This document shows, in pieces, positions 1 through 7,537 of a DNA stretch of 12,016 nt. A program made the translations under genes and the position numbers. Numbering within the stretch: position 1 is the first letter of the stretch; the number at the start of each line of letters is the position of its first letter. The stretch is from Stenotrophomonas sp. (lineage in GTDB: Bacteria > Pseudomonadota > Gammaproteobacteria > Xanthomonadales > Xanthomonadaceae). The notes beneath the pieces were generated by a model. The model had not been told where the DNA came from. It made no database searches and saw nothing but the letters and a program-made list of their open reading frames with translations. The DNA is taken from positions 1-12,016 of the forward strand of contig QFOV01000093.1 in the NCBI GenBank assembly GCA_003248565.1, in the 5' to 3' direction.

Positions 1-515
1 ACCTTGCCGGAGCCGCCCTCCTCCGCCGGCGTTCCGTACAGCCGCACTTCGCCGGGCGTACCGGTCTGCTGCATCCACTGCGCCAAGGCGCGGGCTGCGC
101 CCACCGAAGCCGCACCAAACAGATTGTGGCCGCAGGCCTGACCCGCGTCCTGGCCGGCGATGACGCTGCGCACCGGCTCCGCCGCCTGGGCCATGCCGGG
201 CAGCGCATCCATTTCTGCCAGCAGCCCGATCACCGGGCCCTTGCTGCCATTGCGGAAGCTTGCGACGAAGGCCGTCGGCATGCCGGCGACATTGGCCTGG
301 ATATGGAAGCCCGCCTGCTGTAGTTCCTTCTGCAGCAAGGCCGAGGATGCATGTTCCAGATAGCCGAGCTCGGGCTGCTGCCACAACTGCTGCCCAAGCT
401 CAGCCTGCCGCTGCGCATAGCTGTCCAGCGTACTGATCACCTCCGCGGCAAGCGTGGTTCCTGCAAGAGGAAGCAACGCTGCCAGCAACGCGGCACGCAG
501 ATAACGGGTCTTCAT
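1..515 (-). CDS. M20 family metallopeptidase/amidohydrolase (AbgB-like), exported; 3' end outside window
   Basis: Only the first 171 codons are present; the gene runs off the left edge. The protein starts with a signal peptide: MKTRY, a Leu/Ala-rich core, and a likely cut after TLAA near residue 24. It then shows M20 zinc-peptidase marks. AEMDALPG at 100-107 matches the first metal-ligand block. ACGHNLFGAASVGAA at 127-141 is the M20D/AbgB-type CGH block, with C128 and H130. GTPAEEGGSGK at 161-171 carries the catalytic-base Glu pair E165-E166. Related enzymes are aminoacylases, carboxypeptidases and p-aminobenzoyl-glutamate hydrolase, so amide or peptide-bond hydrolysis is expected; the substrate cannot be told. 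The start at 515 is preferred because TGAGG lies 8 nt upstream and the signal peptide begins there. An in-frame ATG at 533 overlaps the stop of the upstream amidohydrolase gene (TGATG) and would add six residues. It is the last visible gene of the minus-strand unit. Confidence 0.88.
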   Translation of the reverse strand, partial: MKTRYLRAALLAALLPLAGTTLAAEVISTLDSYAQRQAELGQQLWQQPELGYLEHASSALLQKELQQAGFHIQANVAGMPTAFVASFRNGSKGPVIGLLAEMDALPGMAQAAEPVRSVIAGQDAGQACGHNLFGAASVGAARALAQWMQQTGTPGEVRLYGTPAEEGGSGK

Positions 516-523
516 CCAGCCAG

Positions 524-528
524 CCTCA
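524..528 (-). promoter_or_regulatory. Shine-Dalgarno for the M20 peptidase gene
   Basis: TGAGG on the minus strand ends 8 nt before the ATG at 515. It decides between that start and the in-frame ATG at 533, which has no purine-rich tract in front and would rely on coupling to the stop codon it overlaps. Confidence 0.55.
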
Positions 529-532
529 CGCA

Positions 533-2362
533 TCAATAGAAACTGACGTTGTCGATCTCGAACCACAGCTTGCTGCCGGGTTCACCGCTGCCGGAGACAA
601 CCAGTTGCTGCAGGTCATCGCCCCTCCACACCGCCACGGGTGCCTTGGCGCGATACGGAGGTTGGCCCTGCAGTGCGGTGAACGGAATCTCCACCGTCTG
701 CCATTGTGCCCCGGCCTGCAGTGGCGCAATGAAACGACGGTTGCCCAAGGCCCGCACTTCCAGCCGCAATTCCGGTGCGCTGCCGCGCAGCTCCAAGCGG
801 ATGCCGCGATAGGCACGCGCATCCACCGGCGCCACCGAACCACGGCTCAGCGGCAGGATCGTCGCAGCGAAGGCAGTGTCCTTGCTGGACAGCTTGGCCT
901 GGGTTGCCAGCGCGTTGCCGCCGGTTTCGCGTGCGACGATCTCGGTGACCTGCGCGGTGCGGTCATTACCACCATCGGCCTCATCCACGCGCAGCGTGTC
1001 CAGCGCGGTACGGCCATCGCTACGCTCGAAGTCATCAACCAGGGCCTGCACCGGCTGCGCTGGCAAGGCCAAGGCCTTGTTGCCGGCCGGCAACACCGCG
1101 CCCTTGCCTTGCACCTGACGACCGGCCACGTAGACCTGCTGCGTATTGCGAACGTCGCCAATGCGCTCCCACGGGCTACCGCTTACCAGCAACAAATCCG
1201 CACGCTTACCAACTTCGATGCTGCCACGGTCATTCACACCCAGCGCCTTGGCGCTGGCCGACGTTCCCGCCAGCAGCGCCTCGCTCGGGGTCAGCCCAGC
1301 CTGCACCAGCAGCTCTAGTTCGCGCAGGGTCGATGTGCCATGCGGTGTACCGGTCATGCCTGCATCGGTACCCACCACTACCGGGATACCGGCATCGTGC
1401 AGCGTCTTGACGTTGTGCAAGGCATTGGCGAAGTTCTGCTCGCGCTGGGCCAGCACATCCGGCTTGGCGTTGTTGCGTCCGCTGCCATCGACGCGCTCGG
1501 GCAGATACACCGCCAGCGAAGGTGCATAGGCGGTACCGTGCTCGCGCATCAATGCGATCAACTCCTCGTCAACCGCACCGTCCTGCACGCTGTGCGCGAT
1601 CACGTCCACGCCCGCACGTGCGGCGGCCTTGCCGCGCTTGACCATCACTGTATGGGTGAACACCTTGAGACCGTTCTTGTGCGCCTCGTCGACCAGCGCG
1701 GTGAGGGTTTCCTCGTCCATGCTGCTGTTGTCGGCTGCATTGGAATAGCGCCAGCCATCGGTGAAGGCCTTGATGAAGTCGGGCTTGTAAGCAGCAACCG
1801 CACGCACGCCAGCACGCGCGGCCTCGGGTGAGTTCACCCAGCGCGTGGTGTTCTCGTCACCCCAGTCCGCGCCATGGCCGAGCGGCGTGCTCATGCGCGC
1901 GGCGAACTTGACGTCGGGTGCGGCAATCGAGGCCAGCCATGCACGGCGCGGCGCATAGGCTTCTGGCGGCTCGTGGAAATCGCTGACCGTGGTGACGCCG
2001 GCCGCCATGTAAAGGTTCGCCACCTGCGGCAGTTCCGACGGCGTGGCGTTCGGCGTCCAGTGCGTGTGCAGATCGAACAGACCCGGCAGCAAGGCTTGGC
2101 CACGCGCATTGACCACGCGTGCGCCCTTGGGGGCCGTCAGTTCAGCGCCGATGGCAGCAATGCGGCCGTCCTCGACCAGCACGCTGGCCGCATAGGGTGC
2201 GCGCCCGGTGCCGTCGAACACCATGGCATCGCGGATCAACACGGCCTTGTCGCCGGCAGTAGCGGCCACGCTGGCCTGCCCTGCCCCCAGTAATGCAGCG
2301 GTGAGCACCGCCAAGGCGAAACCACGCTTGCTGTTGTAGTGCATGTTCTTATCCAGATTCAT
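533..2362 (-). CDS. Exported amidohydrolase (imidazolonepropionase/prolidase-like) with C-terminal CIA30-like domain
   Basis: This is a 609-residue metal-dependent hydrolase of the amidohydrolase superfamily. A signal peptide (Lys/Arg, then FALAVLTAALLGAGQASVAA) points to export. The TIM-barrel part spans about 40-420. It shows LFDLHTH with metal ligands H99 and H101, AAGVTTVSDF, DFIKAF with K198 as the likely carboxylated lysine, H237 in FTHTVM, H257 in IAHSVQ, and D333 in GTDAG. It ends with the usual GSIEVGKRADLLLVSG and VYVAGRQV strands. Residues 440-609, from LVDDFE to LWFEIDNVSFY, look like a CIA30-type beta-sandwich, which is not part of the core enzyme family. Family members cleave dipeptides, lactams or cyclic amides; the substrate here is unknown. 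The ATG overlaps the FecR stop by 4 nt (ATGA). A second start at M7 (2344), with GGAT 6 nt upstream, gives an equally good signal peptide. Confidence 0.9.
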   Translation of the reverse strand: MNLDKNMHYNSKRGFALAVLTAALLGAGQASVAATAGDKAVLIRDAMVFDGTGRAPYAASVLVEDGRIAAIGAELTAPKGARVVNARGQALLPGLFDLHTHWTPNATPSELPQVANLYMAAGVTTVSDFHEPPEAYAPRRAWLASIAAPDVKFAARMSTPLGHGADWGDENTTRWVNSPEAARAGVRAVAAYKPDFIKAFTDGWRYSNAADNSSMDEETLTALVDEAHKNGLKVFTHTVMVKRGKAAARAGVDVIAHSVQDGAVDEELIALMREHGTAYAPSLAVYLPERVDGSGRNNAKPDVLAQREQNFANALHNVKTLHDAGIPVVVGTDAGMTGTPHGTSTLRELELLVQAGLTPSEALLAGTSASAKALGVNDRGSIEVGKRADLLLVSGSPWERIGDVRNTQQVYVAGRQVQGKGAVLPAGNKALALPAQPVQALVDDFERSDGRTALDTLRVDEADGGNDRTAQVTEIVARETGGNALATQAKLSSKDTAFAATILPLSRGSVAPVDARAYRGIRLELRGSAPELRLEVRALGNRRFIAPLQAGAQWQTVEIPFTALQGQPPYRAKAPVAVWRGDDLQQLVVSGSGEPGSKLWFEIDNVSFY

Positions 2363-3363
2363 TGCATGGACCGCGCCGCCTGCGGCGCAGCATCAGGGGA
2401 GCTCAGCCGCACCACGTCTCCGCGCTGCTGCACCACCAGGCCAAGGCTCAAGGCGACGCTGTTGGCAAAACCGCGCGGGTCACTGGCCGAATACAGGCCA
2501 ACGATGCGGCGACTGCCAACCAGCGGGTCATCGATGACGATGCGGGTATCGCTGTAGCGCAGGAACTGCGCCGCCGCCACCGACAAGGTGTCGCCGTTGA
2601 AAGACAACATGCCTTCGCGCCAGGCCAGTTGCTGGTCCACGTCATCGGTGGGCACGGCCTCGATGCGGATGCCGTGGCTGCGGTTGGCCAGCGCGCGGTA
2701 GTTGGCTACCAATCGTGCTGGGGCGACCGCCCCCTGGGTATCGGTCACATCGACGATGCCTTCGCGCACCAGCACTTCCACGCCACCGCTGCGGCGTTCG
2801 GTGAGGCTGACTGCGAAACTGGTGCCTACTGCGGTGACATCGGTTTCCTCCGCGCGCACCACGAACGGGCGTTGCGGGTTCTTGGCCACGTCGAACAAGG
2901 CCTCGCCCTGCAGCAGGTGGATATCACGGCGGGTCGCGCTGAACTGCACCCGCACCTGCGAGTCCGAATCCAGTGTGATCGCCGAGCCGTCCTGCAGCGG
3001 CACGCGCAGGATCTCGCCCTTGCGGGTGGCGAAGTACTCGGCCCCATCGTCCTGACGTTGCACGCCGATAGCGAGCACGCCAACCACGGCGGCCAGGCCC
3101 ACTGCCCAGCGCAGCACACGCCGCGCCCGTCGTGGCGCGCGTGCGGTGAATGCACGGTCCATTTCACCGGCCGACAGCGCGCGTGCGCGATCGGTACGTG
3201 CCAGCACTGCATGGGCGCGGGCATAAGCGCCAAAGTGGCGCGTATCGGCTTCCAGCCAGGCATCTCGTTGCGCACGCTCCTCCACCGTGAGTTGCGCGCG
3301 GTCCTCGCGCGCCACCCAACTGGCGGCTACATCATCAATACTCGCATCAGCGCTGACGCGCAT
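2359..3363 (-). CDS. FecR-family anti-sigma factor
   Basis: This 334-residue inner-membrane regulator should hold the neighbouring ECF sigma factor and pass on a signal from the TonB-dependent receptor. Residues 12-53 form the cytoplasmic DUF4880-type domain (ASWVARED, ERAQRDAWLEAD, HFGAYARAH). One membrane segment lies at about 84-101 (LRWAVGLAAVVGVLAIG). The periplasmic FecR domain spans about 110-206 (GEILRVPLQDGSAITLDSDS, LLQGEALFDVAKN, PFVVRAEETDVTAVGTSFAV). Residues 250-321 form an STN-like C-terminal domain (GMLSFNGDTL, LGLVVQQRGDVVRLSS), the part expected to meet the receptor. The ATG at 3363 is chosen over an upstream in-frame ATG at 3393 because AAGGAG sits 6 nt before it. It overlaps the sigma gene by 17 nt, and its stop overlaps the amidohydrolase start (ATGA), so all three are probably translated together. 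Confidence 0.92.
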   Translation of the reverse strand: MRVSADASIDDVAASWVAREDRAQLTVEERAQRDAWLEADTRHFGAYARAHAVLARTDRARALSAGEMDRAFTARAPRRARRVLRWAVGLAAVVGVLAIGVQRQDDGAEYFATRKGEILRVPLQDGSAITLDSDSQVRVQFSATRRDIHLLQGEALFDVAKNPQRPFVVRAEETDVTAVGTSFAVSLTERRSGGVEVLVREGIVDVTDTQGAVAPARLVANYRALANRSHGIRIEAVPTDDVDQQLAWREGMLSFNGDTLSVAAAQFLRYSDTRIVIDDPLVGSRRIVGLYSASDPRGFANSVALSLGLVVQQRGDVVRLSSPDAAPQAARSMQ

Positions 3364-3934
3364 GCCTTGCTCCTTCCGCGGCGAACCGCTCACTACTCTT
3401 CTGCATTACGTCGTCATCACGCTTCATCGAATCCATCAATACCCGGATTCCCTTGCAGATGTGTTTCTCTACGGTGTTCTCGCTGATCTGCATGCGTTCG
3501 GCGATCTCGCGCTGCGAGTAGCCCTCCACACGCCGCAGCACGAACGCCTGCCGACACTTGTCCGGCAGGCTTTCGATCAAGGCGCCTATGCGCGCCAGCT
3601 CCTGTCGTGACGACGCCATCCGTTCCGGGCTGACTTCGTCGCCAACAATGGCGACGCGGTCGATCTCGGCCACGGCCTCGATCGACACCACCTGCGCGCG
3701 CCGCAACTGCTGCAGCACCACCGAGTGAGCGACCGAGTACACATAGGCCTTGGGCTGCAGGATGTGCGATACATCCGCCATTCCGGCGAGGATGGCGTAT
3801 GTCTCCTGGATCACGTCATCCACGTCCTGGCGCAGCGACAGGCGCCGCCGCAGCCAGTCCCGCAGCGCGGGCTCGCAAGGCAATATGTGCTCGGCCAACC
3901 AGCCGGCACGTTCCCGCGCAAGCGCCGCGTTCAT
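3347..3934 (-). CDS. ECF sigma factor, FecI-like
   Basis: This 195-residue RNA polymerase sigma factor is likely controlled by the FecR protein encoded just downstream. Region 2 is at about 22-82: DVDDVIQETYAILA, then PKAYVYSVAHSVVLQQLRR, the -10-binding helix. Region 4 is at about 117-168: SLPDKCRQAFVLRRVEGYS, followed by the helix-turn-helix REIAERMQISENTVEKHICKG. There is no region 3, as expected for the group. A short basic, poorly structured tail (about 172-195) is encoded where the gene overlaps fecR. The start has no good Shine-Dalgarno; GGGCGGG lies about 7 nt upstream, and a small hairpin sits in the 52-nt gap to the receptor gene. Translation may therefore be weak or coupled. The likely target is the promoter of its own receptor operon, but that site was not identified. 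Confidence 0.93.
   Translation of the reverse strand: MNAALARERAGWLAEHILPCEPALRDWLRRRLSLRQDVDDVIQETYAILAGMADVSHILQPKAYVYSVAHSVVLQQLRRAQVVSIEAVAEIDRVAIVGDEVSPERMASSRQELARIGALIESLPDKCRQAFVLRRVEGYSQREIAERMQISENTVEKHICKGIRVLMDSMKRDDDVMQKSSERFAAEGARHARQR
3370..3375 (-). promoter_or_regulatory. Strong Shine-Dalgarno for the fecR-like gene
   Basis: AAGGAG on the minus strand lies 6 nt before the ATG at 3363, inside the last codons of the sigma gene. This is the best Shine-Dalgarno match in the operon and fixes the FecR start at 3363 rather than 3393. Confidence 0.7.
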
Positions 3935-3953
3935 CGCGGCACCCGCCCGGCTC

Positions 3954-3967
3954 CCGCCAGGTGGCGG
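3954..3967 (-). promoter_or_regulatory. Inverted repeat between receptor and sigma genes
   Basis: CCGCCA-GG-TGGCGG (plus-strand reading) is a perfect 6-bp inverted repeat with a 2-nt centre. It lies in the 52-nt gap after the receptor stop and before the sigma start, and can extend by a U-G and a U-A pair in the minus-strand RNA. No U tract follows, so a full terminator is unlikely. It could be an attenuator, an RNA-processing or stabilising hairpin, or chance in GC-rich DNA. Confidence 0.35.
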
Positions 3968-3986
3968 AATGAAACGTTTTTCTGCA

Positions 3987-6900
3987 TCAGAACGCCTTGC
4001 TCACGTTGACGTACCAGTAACGCGGATTGGCCTGGTAGACACCCGACGGGTAACCGAACACATCGTCGGAGATCGGCGGGCGCTTGTTGGCGATGTTGTT
4101 GGCACCGACCTTGACCGCCACGTTGTTGAGCCAACCTTCGCGTGCGAAGTCGTACTTGACGAAGGCATTGGCCAGCGTCTGCGACTTCACCGTCCACGGC
4201 GTGCCATCGGCCAGGGTCAGGCCGTTCTCGACGTAGGAGCTGGCATAACGCGCGCTCGCGCCCACCGACAGCTGCTGGTAACGCCAGGTCAGCGTGCCGG
4301 ACCACTTCCATTCCGGGTTACCGCCATTGCCGATCAGGTCACCGCCACCGGTGATGCGGATCGACGGATCCACCAGCCCTGCGGACTTGGCATCTTCCAG
4401 CGCCTGCAGTGCCGGCGAACGCTGGCGGTAGAACTCGATCAGGTGGGTACCGGTGACCGAAAGATCAAAGCGACCGATCGCGGTTTCCGGCGAGTTCCAG
4501 CTGAAGTTGTAGTCAACGCCACGCAGGGTCTGCGGCTCCAGGTTGACGTACTGGTCGGTGACGTACAGCACCTTGCCGGCAGCAGCCAGACCGGTGCCGG
4601 CGAAGCGGGCGATGTCGTCAGCGGTGGCATCTGCACGCACCACCGCCGAGTTGCTGCCGCCCTGCTGGCGCAGCATGTAGTCCAGGATCAGCGCATTGCC
4701 TTCGCCGAACAAGCCGATGATGCCTTCCTGCTCGTACTTATAGTAATCAACGGCGAAGGTGAAGCGGCCGTAGTTCTCCGGGATGAAGCGCGGCTGGAAG
4801 ACCAGGCCGGCGCTGGTATTGGTGGAGGTTTCCGGCTTCAGGTCCGGGTTGCCCGAGCGCCGTGCGGTGGTGGAGTAGCTGTAGCCGCCGCAGTTGGCGA
4901 ACGCCGGCTGTGCACCGCTGCGCTTGTCCGCCTCGCACTGGATGTAGTCGGTGCGGGTGTTGGAGCGGCTGACCACCGTGGCGTTGATCTGCTCCAGGTT
5001 GGGCGCACGGAACCCCTTGGCCCAGGACGAACGCAGGGTCAGGCCGTCAAACACCTGCCAGCCCAGCGCCAGCTTCGGCTTGGCGACATTGCCGAAGTCG
5101 TTGTAGCGCTCGGCGCGGCCGGCCACCTGCAGGTCCAGCGAGCGCACCAGCGGAATGTTCATTTCCGGCGATACCAGCGGCACCGAGAACTCGGCGAACA
5201 GACCGGCGACGGTGCGCGAGCCATAGGTGTCCGGGGTCGGGCTGACGCCGTACATGTCGCTGGGATAGGCAACGCCGGTGATCGCATCGGTGAAGGTCAC
5301 CGAACCATCGACGCGTGCGTCGCGATCATCGCGCTGGGTTTCGTGGCGTACTTCCAGGCCCGCGGCCATGCCGACATCGCCGGCCCAGGTCTTGAACAGG
5401 TCCGCGCGCGAGGCCTTGAAGTCCCACAGGAACAGCTCGGTCTTGCTCTGGCGCTGCGCCTTGTAGAAGAACTGGTCCAGCTTGTCCCAGTCATTGCAGC
5501 CGCCACAGAACGGGTTGTAGGCCGAGGCGGTGGGATTGGCAAGGGCCTGCTGGAACAGCGACATGCTCACTGCATCCTGGGTGTCCTTGACCTTGGCCGC
5601 CGAGTACAGCGCGGCGCTTTCCCAGTCAAAGCCGTAGTGGAAGCCGCGCAGGCCGGCCAAGGCACGCACCTGGGTGTTGTTGACCTCGATGCGGGTCGGC
5701 CGCTCGAAGCGGTAGCTGGTGATGGTCACCGGCACGCCGTTGGCGCCGATGTTCAAGCCCTGCAGGCGGTTCGGGTTGAGCGAACCGTCGGGCAGGTACA
5801 TCGCGCCGAAGGGGTTCCAGTAGTTGCTGGCTGCAACCGTCATCGGCAAGGCGGTGATGGTGTTGACGCCGTTCTGCAGGCTGTAGGCGCGCGAGTTGTA
5901 GACGCCTGCCTCGCTGAAGAAGGACAGGCCGTTGTCGAAATCATGCTTGCCGGTGACGAACAGGTTCAAACGACGCACGTCCGGGCTGATCGACAGCGGA
6001 TATTGGCCCTGCTGGTTGTCGCGCAGATTGGCGTCGGCACCCGAGGTGGCCTTGCTGCCGGACTGCACGCACAGGCCATCGGCAATGGTCGCCGCACAGC
6101 CGCTGTTGCTGGTCGGCTGCACGTGGAAGGCACCGGCGGTGGTGGTCAGCCAGGTTCCGTTCTGCGACACGCGCGGGCCAACCACGGTGAAGTTGCCCCA
6201 CGGACTGTTGGTATTGCGATTGTCGGTGCCGGCCAGGCCTTCAAACGGCGTGCCGAGGAAGTCGGCCGCACGGTTACCGTTTTTGGTCCAGTCCTGGTCC
6301 AGCGAGTTCAAGCCGGTGGTGTTGTAGTAATTGAAGGCGATGGTGATGTTGGAGCGCAGGTCTTCGGAGTTCTTGCCCCACATGCCGTTGACGCCGATAT
6401 CGCGCAGGTCAGTGCCTTCACCGAAGCCCTTCTGCACGCTGATGGTGCCGCCGTCCATGTCATCGCGCAGGACGTTGTTGACCACGCCGGCCACCGCATC
6501 GGTGCCGTAGATGGCGGCCGCGCCGTCCAACAGCACTTCAACACGGCGCAGGTTGGACACCGGCACCGCATTGGCGTTGTAGGTCAGCACCGGCACCAGG
6601 TTGCCATCGGCCTGGCTGGTGGGATGGACCACAGTGCGGCGGCCGTTGATCAGCAGCAAGGTATTGCCGACACCGAGGCCGCGTAGGTTGACCGAGGCGA
6701 TGTCGCCGCGGGCGTAGTTGGAGCTGTTGCCGCCGTTGGTGCCACTGAACGAGACATCGCCCATCTGCGGGATGGAGCGGTACAGCTCGTCGCCGGACAC
6801 AGCGCCGGTTGCCTCGATCTGCTCGGCCTGCAAGGTCGCCACCGGCAGGATCGCGGCGGTCTTCGCGCCCTTGATCTGGCTGCCGACCACGGTGATCTGG

Positions 6901-7352
6901 TCCAGCGTGCTGACGCTGGGACTGGCTGGCGCTGGCGCGGGTTCAGCGGCTTCCTGTGGCGCAGCCGGCGCTGCCGCCTGCCCTGCGGCCAGACCGCCCA
7001 ATCCACCGAGCGAGGCCAACATCGGCGTGGCCGCGCGCAGGGTGATGGTGCGGCCGTCGTCCGAGGCCACGCTCAGGCCGGTGCCGGTGAGCAGACGGGC
7101 CAGCGCCTGGCGCGGCTCCATCTGCCCTTTCAATTCGGCCACTTCGATGCGCTGGGCGCCGCCTGAATGCGCCGGTGCGATGATCTGCACGCCGGCCTGG
7201 CGGGCAAATTCGGGCAATACCTCCTCGATGCTGCCTGCTTGAAGATCGAACTGCGGTGGCGCTGCCAGCGCCGGAACGGAGGCGCACAGCGCCACAACTG
7301 CCAGACCGCCGCGGATAGCGCTTGCAAGCGGCAACAACTTGAATGAACGCAT
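3987..7352 (-). CDS. TonB-dependent outer-membrane receptor with N-terminal STN signalling domain
   Basis: This 1121-residue outer-membrane transporter is energised by TonB. A signal peptide (MRSFKLLPLASAIRGG, then a hydrophobic core) is cut near VPALA at 26-30. Residues 35-107 are an STN domain (FDLQAGSIEEVLPEFARQAG, AELKGQMEPRQALARLLTGT), the periplasmic part that signals to FecR-type anti-sigma factors. An Ala/Pro linker (111-147) leads to a TonB-box-like stretch (TLDQITVVGSQI) and the plug (VNLRGLGVGNTLLLINGRRT, VEVLLDGAAAIYGTDAVAGV). The rest is barrel, ending in aromatic YWYVNVSKAF. Several Cys pairs in the barrel part, such as NPFCGGCND, suggest disulphide-bonded outer loops. The ATG at 7352 has GGGGA 7 nt upstream; an upstream TTG at 7388 would spoil the signal peptide. 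It is the first gene of the operon, and its ligand is unknown. The hydrolases downstream hint at a peptide- or amide-containing compound. Confidence 0.94.
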   Translation of the reverse strand: MRSFKLLPLASAIRGGLAVVALCASVPALAAPPQFDLQAGSIEEVLPEFARQAGVQIIAPAHSGGAQRIEVAELKGQMEPRQALARLLTGTGLSVASDDGRTITLRAATPMLASLGGLGGLAAGQAAAPAAPQEAAEPAPAPASPSVSTLDQITVVGSQIKGAKTAAILPVATLQAEQIEATGAVSGDELYRSIPQMGDVSFSGTNGGNSSNYARGDIASVNLRGLGVGNTLLLINGRRTVVHPTSQADGNLVPVLTYNANAVPVSNLRRVEVLLDGAAAIYGTDAVAGVVNNVLRDDMDGGTISVQKGFGEGTDLRDIGVNGMWGKNSEDLRSNITIAFNYYNTTGLNSLDQDWTKNGNRAADFLGTPFEGLAGTDNRNTNSPWGNFTVVGPRVSQNGTWLTTTAGAFHVQPTSNSGCAATIADGLCVQSGSKATSGADANLRDNQQGQYPLSISPDVRRLNLFVTGKHDFDNGLSFFSEAGVYNSRAYSLQNGVNTITALPMTVAASNYWNPFGAMYLPDGSLNPNRLQGLNIGANGVPVTITSYRFERPTRIEVNNTQVRALAGLRGFHYGFDWESAALYSAAKVKDTQDAVSMSLFQQALANPTASAYNPFCGGCNDWDKLDQFFYKAQRQSKTELFLWDFKASRADLFKTWAGDVGMAAGLEVRHETQRDDRDARVDGSVTFTDAITGVAYPSDMYGVSPTPDTYGSRTVAGLFAEFSVPLVSPEMNIPLVRSLDLQVAGRAERYNDFGNVAKPKLALGWQVFDGLTLRSSWAKGFRAPNLEQINATVVSRSNTRTDYIQCEADKRSGAQPAFANCGGYSYSTTARRSGNPDLKPETSTNTSAGLVFQPRFIPENYGRFTFAVDYYKYEQEGIIGLFGEGNALILDYMLRQQGGSNSAVVRADATADDIARFAGTGLAAAGKVLYVTDQYVNLEPQTLRGVDYNFSWNSPETAIGRFDLSVTGTHLIEFYRQRSPALQALEDAKSAGLVDPSIRITGGGDLIGNGGNPEWKWSGTLTWRYQQLSVGASARYASSYVENGLTLADGTPWTVKSQTLANAFVKYDFAREGWLNNVAVKVGANNIANKRPPISDDVFGYPSGVYQANPRYWYVNVSKAF

Positions 7353-7537
7353 TGATGAATCCCCAGAAAATGACGCGAATGACGGCAACCTCTGCCCCCT
7401 GCACTATTCGATGCATGACCGCGGCGGTTCCGCCATCCCATCGTCATATTGGCTGATCTTGCAGACCTGTACCCAGCAGGCCGCCATACGCCGTAGTATT
7501 CTTGGGAGATAAGCTCAGGACCCGAGGACCACGCCCC
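7353..7537. promoter_or_regulatory. Divergent intergenic region, receptor operon / lipoprotein gene
   Basis: These 185 bp separate divergently transcribed genes and must hold promoters for both. An inverted repeat, GGCGG-TT-CCGCC at 7423-7434, lies 71 bp upstream of the receptor start. ATGCAT at 7411-7416 is also palindromic. TAGTAT at 7494-7499 is a weak candidate -10 for the lipoprotein gene, but no matching -35 stands at the right distance. GAGGA at 7524-7528 is its Shine-Dalgarno. I could not place a convincing sigma-70 or ECF promoter for the receptor operon. Confidence 0.45.
7360..7364 (-). promoter_or_regulatory. Shine-Dalgarno for the TonB-dependent receptor gene
   Basis: GGGGA on the minus strand ends 7 nt before the ATG at 7352 and supports that start over the TTG at 7388. 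Confidence 0.5.

Noticed and set aside
2362..3486. A 374-codon plus-strand frame opposite the FecR gene
   Set aside because: It has no family resemblance and no Shine-Dalgarno, and lies fully over clear FecR and sigma coding sequence.
3750..6686. A 978-codon open frame on the plus strand, antisense to the receptor gene
   Set aside because: The minus-strand reading gives an unmistakable TonB-dependent receptor over the same DNA. The plus-strand product is low-complexity and Val/Gly/Ala/Arg-rich with no recognisable motifs, a usual side effect of third-position GC bias.
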